64,000 bases of DNA. It comes from G963674685 sp963674685. Lineage in GTDB: Bacteria > Lernaellota > Lernaellaia > JACKCT01. Below the pieces are notes generated by a model that worked only from the letters and a program-made list of their open reading frames with translations, was not told the DNA's origin and searched no databases. The position numbers and the translations under genes are program-made. Shown here one piece after another: positions 8,339 to 17,488 of the stretch (position 1 is its first letter; the number at the start of each line of letters is the position of its first letter). The stretch is from assembly GCA_963674685.2 (NCBI GenBank), contig CAXXWT010000003.1, positions 682,001 to 746,000 on the forward strand. Direction: 5' to 3'.

Positions 8339-11188
8339 TCAGCTATCCAGCACCTGCCGCACTTTGATCGCGAGTTCCTTCGGTCTGAATGGTTTCTGAA
8401 TAAAATTCGTCCCTGTATCCAACACACCCTGATGGGCGATAGCATTTTCCGTGTATCCTGACATGTAAAGCACTTTCAAATTCGGGACGATTTGAGTGAG
8501 CCGTTCGTGCAGTTGCTTCCCACCCATCTGAGGCATTATCACGTCGGTTAGAAGAAGGTCGATTTTGCCCTCCAGTTCCTCGCACTTGATCAGGGCCTCG
8601 CCCCCGTGTTGCGCTTCAATTACATTGTAACCCTGAGACGCTAGCGCTCTGATCGCCAACTTGCGGACTATTTCTTGATCCTCCACAAGCAGGATCGTTT
8701 CGGTTCCTTGCGTTTTCTTTGGTAGCTCTGGGTGTCGTACGGTTTCCGCCTCATCGTGGACGATGGGTAAATAAATCTTAAATGTCGTACCGGTTCCCAA
8801 TTCGGAATACACGTTGACGTGCCCATTGTTCTGATGGACGATTCCATGAACGGTGGAAAGCCCGAGCCCCGTGCCCTTGCCTTTTTCCTTGGTCGTAAAG
8901 AAGGGCTCGAATATCTGTCGAATTGTCGCCGAGTCCATTCCCGAGCCCGTATCGCTCAAGGCCAGCATGACGTAATCGCCGATTATCGGATTGCCGCACG
9001 TCTGGCATTTTTTTTCATCCAGAGTCATGTTTTGGGTTTCGATGGTCAACTTGCCCACTCCGGGCATCGCGTCCCTCGCATTGACCGCCAAATTGACGAG
9101 TATCTGATCGACCTGTGAAGGATCGAGCATTACTTTTCCAATTTTTTCACCGGAAGCAAAAACAAAATCGATGTCCTCGCCGATAATCCGACGAAGCATT
9201 TTTTCCGAGTGGGCGACCGCCTTGTTGAGGTCCATCACCTTCGGGGCGACGATTTGCTTGCGGGAAAAGGCCAGAAGTTGCTGCGTCAACGCCGCGGCCG
9301 AATCCGCGGCCTTTTGAATCTCGGCAATGTCCCTTTTCATGGGGTCGTTCTTTTGCAGTGAATCGTAAACCAGGTCGGAAAAGCCACGGATGGCGGTGAG
9401 CAGATTGTTGAAGTCATGGGCGACCCCTCCGGCAAGCCGCCCGATGGACTCCATTTTTTGCGATTGGTGAAGCTGTTCTTCCAGTTTCGCCTTTTCCTCC
9501 TCGGCGAGTTTGCGCTCGGTGACGTCCAAAACAATGCCCTGGTAGTGGGTGATCGTTCCGCTTCCATCCCTTAGTATGGATGTCCTGTCATCGATCCACT
9601 TGACTTGCCCGCCTTTGGCGATAATGCGGTAGGGTTCATGAATAAAATCCGTTCTATCTTTTTCTTCGGAATACCTGGTCACCTCGTCCGCAACTTTTCC
9701 CTGGTCTTCCGGATGAAGGATTTCCAAATAGGAGACTTTGCCGGTAATAAACTCGTTCGCGGAATAACCGAACACCCGTTCCACGTTTTCCGAAACGTAC
9801 TCGACCGGCCATCCTTCAACGTTCTTCCAAAGGAAGGCGACGGCGGGACTTGTATTTATGATCCGGTTCGCTCGGCGGAGGATGTCTTCCGCCCGCTTGC
9901 GCTCGGTGATGTCCCTGAATATGCCCAGCAGACATTTCCGTCCGTCCACCTCCAAGGGGGCGGAATTGACATTCGCGAAGAATACGCCGCCGTCCTTTCG
10001 TTTCATGGGAATATCGGGTGCAAGGGTTATTTCGCCCTTCGCCTGCTTTTCGAATTGCGAAGCGACGTAAGGCAAATCATCGGGCGGATGGATATTATCC
10101 ACGGATAATGCCAAAAGCTCATCCCGACTGTATCCCAGCATTTCGCAGATGGCGTCGTTTCCTTCCACGAACCGCCTCGTCGCGGCGTCCGCCAGCAGAA
10201 TGCCGTCGGTGGCGTTGTCGAATATGGCCGCCAAGGTTTTCTCGGAAGTCCTTCTTGCTTGTTCGACCTCGATTCCATGAAGTGCTAATGAAATATCCCC
10301 GACGCTTTCGTCGAACAAGGAAATTTCCTCATCATTGACGTCAAAACCCTCGGGGAGAAGCACATTGATGTAGCCGTAATTTCTCCCTTCATGGACAAGG
10401 CAGGCGGTCATGGCCATGGTCTCGGATAAAAATTTCCTCAAAGGGCAATCATCGCATATATCGTTTTTGGATTTGGTCACTATCGTACGGCCTTTTCCCA
10501 TCGCTGAACGACAACATTCCGGTTTTCGGCCCTCCTTGAAAAGGTTTTTCAATTGATTGAAATCATCGTCGGGAAGAGCCGCGTGAGCAAATCTTACATC
10601 ATTGGACATCTCGTCGGTCAGAGCGATCCAGGCGTAACGAAAACTTCTCGCTTCGACCAGCAATTCGCAGGCCTGTCGAATAAGCCGGTCAGGATCCTTT
10701 TCCCTTACGATCAACTGATTGACATTACGAATGCCGCGCAGCACGTCATTCAAATGTCGAATGCCGGCCGTTCTTTCCACAACGATGGATTCGAGCATTT
10801 TTCGATGCCGGTCCAGTTCCAGAAACACCTTGACCTTGCTGATCAACACTTCCGGGGCGATGGGCTTGAAAATGAAGTCCACGCCTCCAGCCTCGTACCC
10901 TTTGAACATGTGTAGTTCGTCGTAATACGATGCGGTGACAAACAGGATGGGAAGAATTGGGAGCGTGCCGCTTCCTCGCAGGTGTTCGGCCAGTTCATAG
11001 CCATCCATATCGGGCATCTGGACGTCGAGAATGGCCACCGCGAATTCGTGGTCAATGAAGGCCGCGAGCGCATCATTTCCGTTTGTCGCCCTGACGATTT
11101 CAACGTCCAATTTGGATAGCGTATTCTCCAAAGCGATCAGGTTCTCAACTCGATCATCCACGATAAGAACCTTTTGCAATCCGCTCAT
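8339..11188 (-). CDS. Hybrid sensor kinase: receiver-GAF-PAS-PAS-HisKA-HATPase-receiver
   Basis: The 949-residue soluble protein starts with a receiver domain (about 5-120; LIVDD, phospho-Asp in AILDVQMPDMDG, KPIAPE). A GAF-like region (about 150-310) carries Cys clusters, ECCRS and CDDCPLRKF, which could bind metal but are not proven to. Two PAS/PAC domains follow (DITERKRAE and DVTERKLAE boundaries), then HisKA (GGVAHDFNNLLTAI), HATPase (GKGTGLGLSTV) and a second receiver (ILLVEDQE, LLTDVIMPQMGG). It has no membrane segment. The start overlaps the cheB stop by four bases and has an AAGGAG site. As the last gene of the CheR/CheB operon it is likely to relay signals from the HAMP kinase upstream. 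Confidence 0.93.
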   Translation of the reverse strand: MSGLQKVLIVDDRVENLIALENTLSKLDVEIVRATNGNDALAAFIDHEFAVAILDVQMPDMDGYELAEHLRGSGTLPILPILFVTASYYDELHMFKGYEAGGVDFIFKPIAPEVLISKVKVFLELDRHRKMLESIVVERTAGIRHLNDVLRGIRNVNQLIVREKDPDRLIRQACELLVEARSFRYAWIALTDEMSNDVRFAHAALPDDDFNQLKNLFKEGRKPECCRSAMGKGRTIVTKSKNDICDDCPLRKFLSETMAMTACLVHEGRNYGYINVLLPEGFDVNDEEISLFDESVGDISLALHGIEVEQARRTSEKTLAAIFDNATDGILLADAATRRFVEGNDAICEMLGYSRDELLALSVDNIHPPDDLPYVASQFEKQAKGEITLAPDIPMKRKDGGVFFANVNSAPLEVDGRKCLLGIFRDITERKRAEDILRRANRIINTSPAVAFLWKNVEGWPVEYVSENVERVFGYSANEFITGKVSYLEILHPEDQGKVADEVTRYSEEKDRTDFIHEPYRIIAKGGQVKWIDDRTSILRDGSGTITHYQGIVLDVTERKLAEEEKAKLEEQLHQSQKMESIGRLAGGVAHDFNNLLTAIRGFSDLVYDSLQKNDPMKRDIAEIQKAADSAAALTQQLLAFSRKQIVAPKVMDLNKAVAHSEKMLRRIIGEDIDFVFASGEKIGKVMLDPSQVDQILVNLAVNARDAMPGVGKLTIETQNMTLDEKKCQTCGNPIIGDYVMLALSDTGSGMDSATIRQIFEPFFTTKEKGKGTGLGLSTVHGIVHQNNGHVNVYSELGTGTTFKIYLPIVHDEAETVRHPELPKKTQGTETILLVEDQEIVRKLAIRALASQGYNVIEAQHGGEALIKCEELEGKIDLLLTDVIMPQMGGKQLHERLTQIVPNLKVLYMSGYTENAIAHQGVLDTGTNFIQKPFRPKELAIKVRQVLDS

Positions 11189-11829
11189 CTATTTTCTCCT
11201 TCGCAATCCCGATGGTTAGGCTTCGCAACAAGGGGGCTGGTTGATGTCATTTCTGCAAGCCGTTGGCCTATGGACTTGGGCTGTAGAATTGTCTTGATTC
11301 CCGCAACGTCAATGGCTGCCTGGGGCATTGCCGCATGCTCCGCGGTTTTCGGGTCCTGCGCGATCATCGTCCCTCCGAACTGTTTTACGGCCTGCATTCC
11401 CTTGGCTCCGTCAAAGTTGGCTCCCGAGAGAATGATCGCGATAAGATCGCGACTCCAGACCCGTGCGGCGCTTTCAAAGAGCACGTCAATGGAAGGCCGG
11501 GACCAGTTGATTTTTTCATCCACGGACAAGGCGATGGATTCGTCCCTTTCCACCGCCATGTGGTAATTTGCGGGCGCGATGTAAACTCGCCCCGGCTCGA
11601 TCCGCTCTTTGTCGCAGGGCTCAACCACTGGTAGGGGCGTAACTCTTGCTAAATGCTCGGCAAAGCGTCCATCATCGGTGTAGTGCAGGTGTTGGACGAC
11701 CAGAACGGGCAAAGTGAAGTCCGGAGGCAATACGGAAAATATCTCGGTCATCGCCTCGAAGCCTCCCGCCGAAGCGCCGATGACCACAGCGCGGAACGCG
11801 GAGCGCGGAAGGCGGAGGTCGGAACTCAT
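11185..11829 (-). CDS. CheB-type methylesterase domain protein (no receiver)
   Basis: A protein of 214 residues consisting only of the CheB catalytic domain. The triad is visible: S20 in GASAGG, H47 in VVQHLH, and D140 in LSGANFDG. CheB removes methyl groups from chemoreceptor glutamates; a stand-alone domain next to CheR and large kinases is common in non-chemotaxis signalling systems. The ATG at 11829 overlaps the stop of the small remnant ORF upstream; a TTG at 11853 would lengthen it. Residues 2-13 are encoded by a 7-bp repeat array, so the native N-terminus was probably replaced when the repeat element arrived. No methyl-accepting receptor gene is in the window, so its substrate is unknown. 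Confidence 0.92.
   Translation of the reverse strand: MSSDLRLPRSAFRAVVIGASAGGFEAMTEIFSVLPPDFTLPVLVVQHLHYTDDGRFAEHLARVTPLPVVEPCDKERIEPGRVYIAPANYHMAVERDESIALSVDEKINWSRPSIDVLFESAARVWSRDLIAIILSGANFDGAKGMQAVKQFGGTMIAQDPKTAEHAAMPQAAIDVAGIKTILQPKSIGQRLAEMTSTSPLVAKPNHRDCEGENR
11791..11825. repeat. Five-unit 7-bp tandem repeat array (left arm)
   Basis: Five consecutive heptamers fit KCGGARS on the plus strand (for example GCGGAAC, GCGGAGC, GCGGAAG). The array lies inside the cheB 5' end. A second array in inverted orientation lies at 11981-12008, on the other side of the small ORF at 11826-11972. Confidence 0.85.
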
Positions 11830-11972
11830 TTGTTTGCCCTCAACTCCATCCAATACATTGACTCGTCTGCTTCCTGTTCAACAATGCCCATACTATCCGG
11901 CAAGGCGTTCGCCAACCGCATGATCCGCAACGCGAATTCCTTTGTCCTTATTTTCAGTTCATCTTTTTCCAT
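11826..11972 (-). pseudogene. 48-residue internally deleted four-helix-bundle (23S rRNA intervening-sequence type) protein
   Basis: The reading frame begins with MEKDELKIRTKEFALRI, the typical start of four-helix-bundle proteins of the 23S rRNA intervening-sequence (IVP) family, then jumps to MGIVEQEADESMYWMEL, a motif normally about 40 residues further on. The middle, including the LRS-TS-GANY region, is missing, and the usual C-terminal helix is absent. A GGAG lies eight bases before the ATG, it starts two bases after the cheR stop, and its own stop overlaps cheB, so it could still be translated. Inverted heptamer arrays flank it on both sides. It is too short for the known fold and is best read as a decayed copy of a small dispersed element. 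Confidence 0.75.
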
Positions 11973-11974
11973 GT

Positions 11975-12829
11975 TCATTGCTCCGCGTTCCGACTTCCAC
12001 GCTCCGATTTCTTAAAGATTCTTGCTTTTGCATCCAATGCGTCGAAGCTTCCTTTCGCCTCCGTAAAATCGATTGATTCCTTTGTCCCAAGGCAAAGAAA
12101 ACCGCCGTGGACCAGGCTGTCGGCAAACAAGCGGAGCGCTCGGTTTTGCAAGTCGCGATTGAAATAGATCAGGACGTTTCGACAAAAAACCATGTGCGTT
12201 TCGATAAACACGCTATCAGTCGCAAGGTTGTGGTTGGCAAAAGTGATCCTTTTTTTAAGCGAGCCATCCATGGCTGCGGCGTCGTATTTCGAGTGGTAAT
12301 ATTCGGAGAACGAAGAGCGCCCCCCGGCCTCCTGATAGTGGCGCGTGGCTTCCTTGATCGCTTCGATCGAGTAGATTCCGGCTTTTGCCTTTTCGAGGGA
12401 TGAGTCGTTGAAGTCGGTGGCGTAAATGGTCGCCCGGTCGTAAAGCCCCTCCTCCTTGAGCAGGATTGCCAGCGAGTACACCTCCTCGCCGGTGGCGCAA
12501 CCGGCATGCCATATTTTTATATGGGGGTACGTGCGAAGCAGGGGGACCACATTTCGCCGGATCGCCAGGTACACAAAGGGATCGCGAAACATTTCCGTCA
12601 CGGTAATTGAAAAATATCGCACCAATCCGGACAGAAATTGTTCGTCGCGCATGACTTTCGGGATCATGTCGGAGATGGTTGCGCAGCCGGAGTTGGATAG
12701 GAATTGCCTTGCCCTTCTTTCGATGGACGCCTGGGCATAGGAACGAAAATCGTATCCGCACCGCTTGTGGATCGCCTCAAGCAGCAGATCGATTTCGATT
12801 CGCTCAATATCTTCCGGTTTGTTATTCAT
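11975..12829 (-). CDS. CheR-type protein-glutamate methyltransferase
   Basis: A 284-residue SAM-dependent methyltransferase of the CheR family. The N-terminal helical domain contains GYDFRSYAQASIERR and TEMFRDP; the SAM-binding domain has WHAGCATGEEVYSLAILL, the acidic residue in IYATDFND, and FCRNVLIYF. There is no TPR or PAS extension. It normally methylates glutamates of chemoreceptors; the partner here is probably a non-motility sensory complex, because the neighbours are CheB and hybrid kinases and no motility genes are seen. It starts eight bases after the stop of the large kinase. Its last ten residues come from an invading 7-bp repeat array and should not be essential. Confidence 0.93.
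   Translation of the reverse strand: MNNKPEDIERIEIDLLLEAIHKRCGYDFRSYAQASIERRARQFLSNSGCATISDMIPKVMRDEQFLSGLVRYFSITVTEMFRDPFVYLAIRRNVVPLLRTYPHIKIWHAGCATGEEVYSLAILLKEEGLYDRATIYATDFNDSSLEKAKAGIYSIEAIKEATRHYQEAGGRSSFSEYYHSKYDAAAMDGSLKKRITFANHNLATDSVFIETHMVFCRNVLIYFNRDLQNRALRLFADSLVHGGFLCLGTKESIDFTEAKGSFDALDAKARIFKKSERGSRNAEQ
11981..12008. repeat. Four-unit 7-bp tandem repeat array (right arm, inverted)
   Basis: Four consecutive heptamers (CTCCGCG, TTCCGAC, TTCCACG, CTCCGAT) are the reverse-complement type of the array at 11791-11825. They encode the last ten residues of CheR (SERGSRNAEQ), beyond the point where CheR proteins usually end. Confidence 0.85.
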
Positions 12830-12837
12830 CTCCGCGC

Positions 12838-15800
12838 CTATCTATAAAGCCAGACACGCATAAGCGAGAGCAATCTCTCCTGATCCAGGGGTTTGGCCAT
12901 GTAATCGTTCGCTCCGGACGCGATGCATTTTTCCCGGTCCTCCTTCATTGCCTTGGCGGTCAGGGCGATGATGGGAAGTCTGCGAAACCTGTCCTGGGCG
13001 CGAATTTTCGCCATGGCTTCGAATCCGTCCATCACCGGCATCATGATGTCCATAAGCACCAGGTCCACGTCCGGATTCTGATCCAGCGCCTTCAACGCTT
13101 TTTCACCGTTATCCGCCTTCAGCGCGTTGACGCCCCGCTCCGATAAAAGGCGGGACAAGGCAAAGACCGTCCTCATATCGTCATCCACGAGAAGCACTTT
13201 TTTATCCTTCAACAGTTCGTCGGTATCGTGCAGGTTTTTGATGATCCGCCTTTTTTTCTCGGGCATATCATCGACCATGCGATGCAGGAAAAGGGAAACC
13301 TCATCCAGCAATCGTTCCTGTGAAAGAACATCCTTAAGGACGATGGTTTCGGCGTATTCCCGGAGGTTCGTTTCCTGTTCGACGCTCAAGTCGCTCGCCG
13401 TATGCACGACGACCGGCGGCAGGGCCAAACCCTCGGATTCCGCGCGCTTGAGCAGATCGAAGCCATTGACGTCCGGAAGACCTAGATCGAGGACAACGCA
13501 ATCGTATGCACCGGAGCGAAGGGCATCCATGGCCTGTTTTCCCGTTTCGGCTTCATCGACGGTGACATCGCCGCCTTCGATCAAGCGAACCACGTTCCCT
13601 CGAATCTGCTTGTCATCCTCGATGATGAGAACGCGCTTGATGTTCTTTTCGGACGTTCCCTTTATTTTTTTAAAGACCTCGTCCAGTTCCTCAAGGCTGA
13701 GTGGCTTGGCCGCGTGCCCGACCGCGCCTTTGCGAAGCGCCTCGGTGGAAGCCGTTTCAACCGACACGACGTGAACCGGAACGTGTCGCGTGCGGAGGTT
13801 TTCCTTGAGCGCCGATAAAACGGTCCATCCATCCATGCCGGGCAGCCGGATGTCCAGGATGATCCCGGTCGGCGGATTTTTCAGCGCCAGTTCCAACCCC
13901 GCCTCTCCAGTGGGGGCGGCCACGCATTTGAACCCGCGCTCATGACATTTGTCGAAAAGAACCTTGGAGAAACTGGGATCGTCCTCAATCACGAGGATGA
14001 CGCTATCGCTGCTCTCAACTTGTTCACGGTCATCCGGAAAATAGGGCTGAATTCCCTGACCTACTGTCAGCGCTTTCCCTTTATCCGGTTCGATTCGCCT
14101 GGCTTTTTGCTGGATATTGGCTTCTCGCGGCCTGGGCGTCAGGGGCAAGAACAAAGTGAACGTCGATCCCTTGCCTGGTTCGCTTTCCAACTGGATTTCC
14201 CCGCCCAGAAGTTTCACAACCTCCCTGGAAATGGACAGACCCAAACCTGTTCCGCCGTATTTCCTGGAAGTGGTTCCATCCGCTTGCTGGAACGCTTCGA
14301 AAATGACCTTCTGACTTTCCGGAGCGATCCCGATGCCCGTATCCTTGACTTTGATTGAAAACGACTGCTGCGGTTTCAGCCCGCTACGGGACAGATCGGC
14401 TGTTGCTTGCGGTCGGCCGAAGGTCACACTCACACTGCCGGTCTCGGTAAACTTAATGGCATTGGACACGAGGTTTTTAATGATCTGTTCCATTCGCTTG
14501 CGGTCGCTTATAATTTCACCTGGAGCGTCGTCTTCGACGAGCACTTCCAGGGCAAGACCTTTTTCCGCGGCCACGTGATCGAACGACGAACGGACGTTGC
14601 TCGCCACATCCTGAAGCCGAACCGGACCGGTTTGGAGTTCCATGCGGCCCGCCTCGATCTTGGACAGATCGAGAATTTCATTGATCAGGTTAAGCAGGTC
14701 GCCGCCGCTGCCGTGGATGACTTTCGCCGCCTCAACCTGCCCTTCGGTGAGGTTTCCCTCTTTGTTCTGGGAAAGAAATTGGGCCAAAAGCAGCAAGCTG
14801 TTCAGCGGCGTTCGAAGCTCGTGGGACATGTTGGCGAGAAACTCGGACTTGTACTTGCTGGCCAGCGCCAGTTCGCCCGCCTTCTCCTCGATGTCCTGCC
14901 TCGCAAGATTTACTTCCCTTTTCTGACGCTCCAGCAGTTGGTTCTTTTCCTCAAGCTCCTCATTGGTTACCTGGAGTTCTTCCTGCTGCGCTTTTAGTTT
15001 TTCTTCAGATTCCTCAAGTCGCTGGGTTTGGGATTCCAGCTCCTCGTTCGCGGCCTGCAACTCTTCCTGCTGAACCTGAAGTTCCTCTGCTTGAGCCCGG
15101 CTTTCTTCGAGCAGCCTGTTGACCTGTTGACGGGTCAGGTTCACGCTGATCGAGATGGCCAGAACCTCGCCCGCCTGTTTGAGAAACTCCAACTCCAATT
15201 CGCTGAAATCCTTGAAGGAACCGAATTCGACAACCCCGATCAGACGGTTGTCGTGGACCAGGGGTAGAGCCAGGACGGCATGTGGCGTCGCTTCCCCCAG
15301 GGCGGAGCCGATCGCCAGATAGTCCGGAGGGATGTTGCTTAGGCAGATCGGTTTTCTTTCACGGGCGGCTTCCCCAGCCAGTCCTTCGCCCAAACGGACC
15401 TTTTCGTTGAGATTTTTACGACGGGTGAAAGCATAGTTGGCGATGATTTCAAGGACATTTTCCCGTTCATTGAAAAGGTACAGGGCGCTCACTCCGACTT
15501 TTAAATACGTCGAGAGGAAGGAGACAACCTCATTCGTCATCTCATCCAGAGCTTTTTCGCCTCGGACTAGAATGTTCAGATCATTGACTCCGCTTTTCAT
15601 CCAATCGTTGTCGCGCTCCTGGTCCTTGCTCTTGCGCAGGGAGACGGTCATCCCGCCAATGCCTTCTTCCAGAGAGATCATTACATCGCAAAGATCCGAG
15701 ACCGAAACAAGAAGCATTCCTAACTCATCTTTCCTCCGCGTGTCGGTTTCAATATCCGGTCGTTTGGTAATATTTACTTCTTTGGCCAGATCGCCCCGGG

Positions 15801-16512
15801 CTATTGCTTCAACGATTTGAATCTTCTCCGAACTGCCCTCGGTCAGGGAACGCAATGCTTTCACCACGGTCTGGATTGGCGAATTAATGCTGCGGGTTAT
15901 GCTGATTCCGATAAGTATGGCCGTCAGCATGCCGACAATCATTGCAAAATATATCATAATGGACGCCCGAGTCGCAGTTCTGGCATTGTTCTCGATCACC
16001 GTTTTCGCTTCCGAAATATTCATGGCGGTGATTTCGAAAAGCAATTCTCTGACGTCTCTTCTCCGTTTCGTGGCTTCTGAAGATCGAAGCGCGAGACCCT
16101 CCTCAAACTTGCCGTCCAGGGCCAGACTCTTCTCGGCCTCCTGGTCTTTCAAATATATCTCCCATTGGGAAACAAGTTCCTTGTATTTGTTCTCGCCCTC
16201 AGCATTGAAAATAGTATTCTTATATTTCTCCAGGTTTGTTTCCACTTCCATGACCGATTCATCGAAAATAGGCAGGTAATCGGGATTTTCTTCCAGCAGA
16301 CAATAACTGATATTCGCGGCGGCCCGCTCGAATCCGCTGTTGATTTTTATCAGGAGTTCCAATGGAAGGGTGGCCTTTTCGTAAAGGTAAACGTCCGCCT
16401 TGTTCAACTTCTTTATCTGAATGACTCCGAAAAATCCGATACTCCCGGCGACGAGAGCAAGGAGAATGAAACTCCCGATGAGTTTTCTGGATAGCTTTAC
16501 ATTTTCCAGCAT
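12838..16512 (-). CDS. Membrane hybrid kinase: HAMP-GAF-coiled coil-HisKA-HATPase-three receivers
   Basis: The 1224-residue protein has a first membrane segment at about 10-32, a periplasmic four-helix-like sensor region, a second membrane segment at about 184-206, a HAMP region, a GAF domain (about 320-460) and a long Glu/Gln-rich coiled coil (about 462-555). HisKA follows with H564 in MSHELRTPL, then HATPase (GGTGLGLSISREVV) and three receiver domains (phospho-Asp in ILDIRLPGMDG, VLDLGLPDVNG and LMDIMMPVMDG). I chose the ATG at 16512 because AGGAGG lies nine bases before it; an ATG at 16548 lacks such a site. It heads the cheR-cheB-kinase set and is probably the membrane input of that system. 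Confidence 0.95.
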   Translation of the reverse strand: MLENVKLSRKLIGSFILLALVAGSIGFFGVIQIKKLNKADVYLYEKATLPLELLIKINSGFERAAANISYCLLEENPDYLPIFDESVMEVETNLEKYKNTIFNAEGENKYKELVSQWEIYLKDQEAEKSLALDGKFEEGLALRSSEATKRRRDVRELLFEITAMNISEAKTVIENNARTATRASIMIYFAMIVGMLTAILIGISITRSINSPIQTVVKALRSLTEGSSEKIQIVEAIARGDLAKEVNITKRPDIETDTRRKDELGMLLVSVSDLCDVMISLEEGIGGMTVSLRKSKDQERDNDWMKSGVNDLNILVRGEKALDEMTNEVVSFLSTYLKVGVSALYLFNERENVLEIIANYAFTRRKNLNEKVRLGEGLAGEAARERKPICLSNIPPDYLAIGSALGEATPHAVLALPLVHDNRLIGVVEFGSFKDFSELELEFLKQAGEVLAISISVNLTRQQVNRLLEESRAQAEELQVQQEELQAANEELESQTQRLEESEEKLKAQQEELQVTNEELEEKNQLLERQKREVNLARQDIEEKAGELALASKYKSEFLANMSHELRTPLNSLLLLAQFLSQNKEGNLTEGQVEAAKVIHGSGGDLLNLINEILDLSKIEAGRMELQTGPVRLQDVASNVRSSFDHVAAEKGLALEVLVEDDAPGEIISDRKRMEQIIKNLVSNAIKFTETGSVSVTFGRPQATADLSRSGLKPQQSFSIKVKDTGIGIAPESQKVIFEAFQQADGTTSRKYGGTGLGLSISREVVKLLGGEIQLESEPGKGSTFTLFLPLTPRPREANIQQKARRIEPDKGKALTVGQGIQPYFPDDREQVESSDSVILVIEDDPSFSKVLFDKCHERGFKCVAAPTGEAGLELALKNPPTGIILDIRLPGMDGWTVLSALKENLRTRHVPVHVVSVETASTEALRKGAVGHAAKPLSLEELDEVFKKIKGTSEKNIKRVLIIEDDKQIRGNVVRLIEGGDVTVDEAETGKQAMDALRSGAYDCVVLDLGLPDVNGFDLLKRAESEGLALPPVVVHTASDLSVEQETNLREYAETIVLKDVLSQERLLDEVSLFLHRMVDDMPEKKRRIIKNLHDTDELLKDKKVLLVDDDMRTVFALSRLLSERGVNALKADNGEKALKALDQNPDVDLVLMDIMMPVMDGFEAMAKIRAQDRFRRLPIIALTAKAMKEDREKCIASGANDYMAKPLDQERLLSLMRVWLYR

Positions 16513-16557
16513 TGAATCCGCCCTCCTATTCCAATATGGAATCTTCATCTCTATTTG

Positions 16558-17136
16558 TTATTTTTTCCGCGCTTCGATCCTTTGTTGTCCAAGCGCGATT
16601 TTCACGGAACTTTTCAGTTTAGCCATATTGAGGGGCTTTGCGAGAAGCATAATCGGCCCGAATTCCATTGCCCGCTCCATTAAATCACTGTCCGGATAAC
16701 CGGTGATGATAATGACAGGCAAATCCGGATCTGTTTTGCGGAAAATTCGAAGAAATTCAGGACCGTTCATAACGGGCATTTGCAAATCAAGAATAATAAG
16801 ATCGAAGCCGCGTTTGAACGCTTTTTCCAACCCCTCCACTCCGTTGTGCGCCGCTTCCGTGCTGTAACCGAGGGCATTAAAAATCAGGAAAAGAAATTTT
16901 TGAACGTGTTCATCGTCATCGATAATGAGAATGGACGACTTTTTTTTCAGACCGGCATTTGTTTGAGACCAGTGTTCCAGCGCATCCTTCGTGAAACGCC
17001 AGTCTTTTCCGACCTTGAACGCGGGAAGGCCTCCCTTTCTTGCCAGGCGGCGGACCGTTTCGACATGAGCTTTCAGGTACTTTGCCGCTTCGATGGCTGT
17101 CAATACGCCTGAATCGCCCGACTTCCGGTCTCTCAT
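16558..17136 (-). CDS. Excisionase-type HTH domain fused to a receiver domain
   Basis: The N-terminal 60 residues form a MerR/excisionase-like winged helix (LTAIEAAKYLKAHVETVRRL, then LPAFKVGKDWRF and ALEHW). A receiver domain follows from about residue 65 (LIIDDDEHVQKFL, phospho-Asp in LIILDLQMPVMNG, IIITGYP, LLAKPLN). Response regulators normally carry the DNA-binding part at the C-terminus, so this order is unusual. It is likely a transcription factor controlled by phosphorylation. The ATG at 17136 follows GAGG at five bases; the frame extends upstream to a TTG. It lies upstream of the large kinase, probably in the same operon, and may control that operon. Confidence 0.88.
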   Translation of the reverse strand: MRDRKSGDSGVLTAIEAAKYLKAHVETVRRLARKGGLPAFKVGKDWRFTKDALEHWSQTNAGLKKKSSILIIDDDEHVQKFLFLIFNALGYSTEAAHNGVEGLEKAFKRGFDLIILDLQMPVMNGPEFLRIFRKTDPDLPVIIITGYPDSDLMERAMEFGPIMLLAKPLNMAKLKSSVKIALGQQRIEARKK

Positions 17137-17488
17137 GTCAACCTCATGCAAATCGAAAGCTCATGTTATCGAAAATAAAACTTTCTTAGGGAACTGTCCT
17201 CATCTTACCTCAATTTAAAATCCGGCAGAAAAAGAGAGAAGTTGAGTTTAGTTGACTGGATATTCTTCCTGAAAAGCAATCTTGTCAAGCATCGATTACG
17301 GACAAACCTTGCGCGCTCGCACCCTGGGGATGGCGACACCGTGTAAGGGCGGGGATAGTAAATTCATTTAAACCTTTATTATCAACCAGTTAGAAACGGC
17401 CCTTTCCGCCAAAAATTCCCCGTCAAGTTCTATACCAGTTGCCGTCTGTGTAAAGGTTTAACGACAGATCATGCGGGGGAGTGTCTAA
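17137..17488. other. Intergenic region between divergent genes
   Basis: About 350 bases between the minus-strand regulator operon and a plus-strand small gene. It is more AT-rich than its surroundings and holds no convincing ORF or RNA gene. Promoters for both directions should lie here, but no sequence with both consensus boxes stood out to me. Confidence 0.5.
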
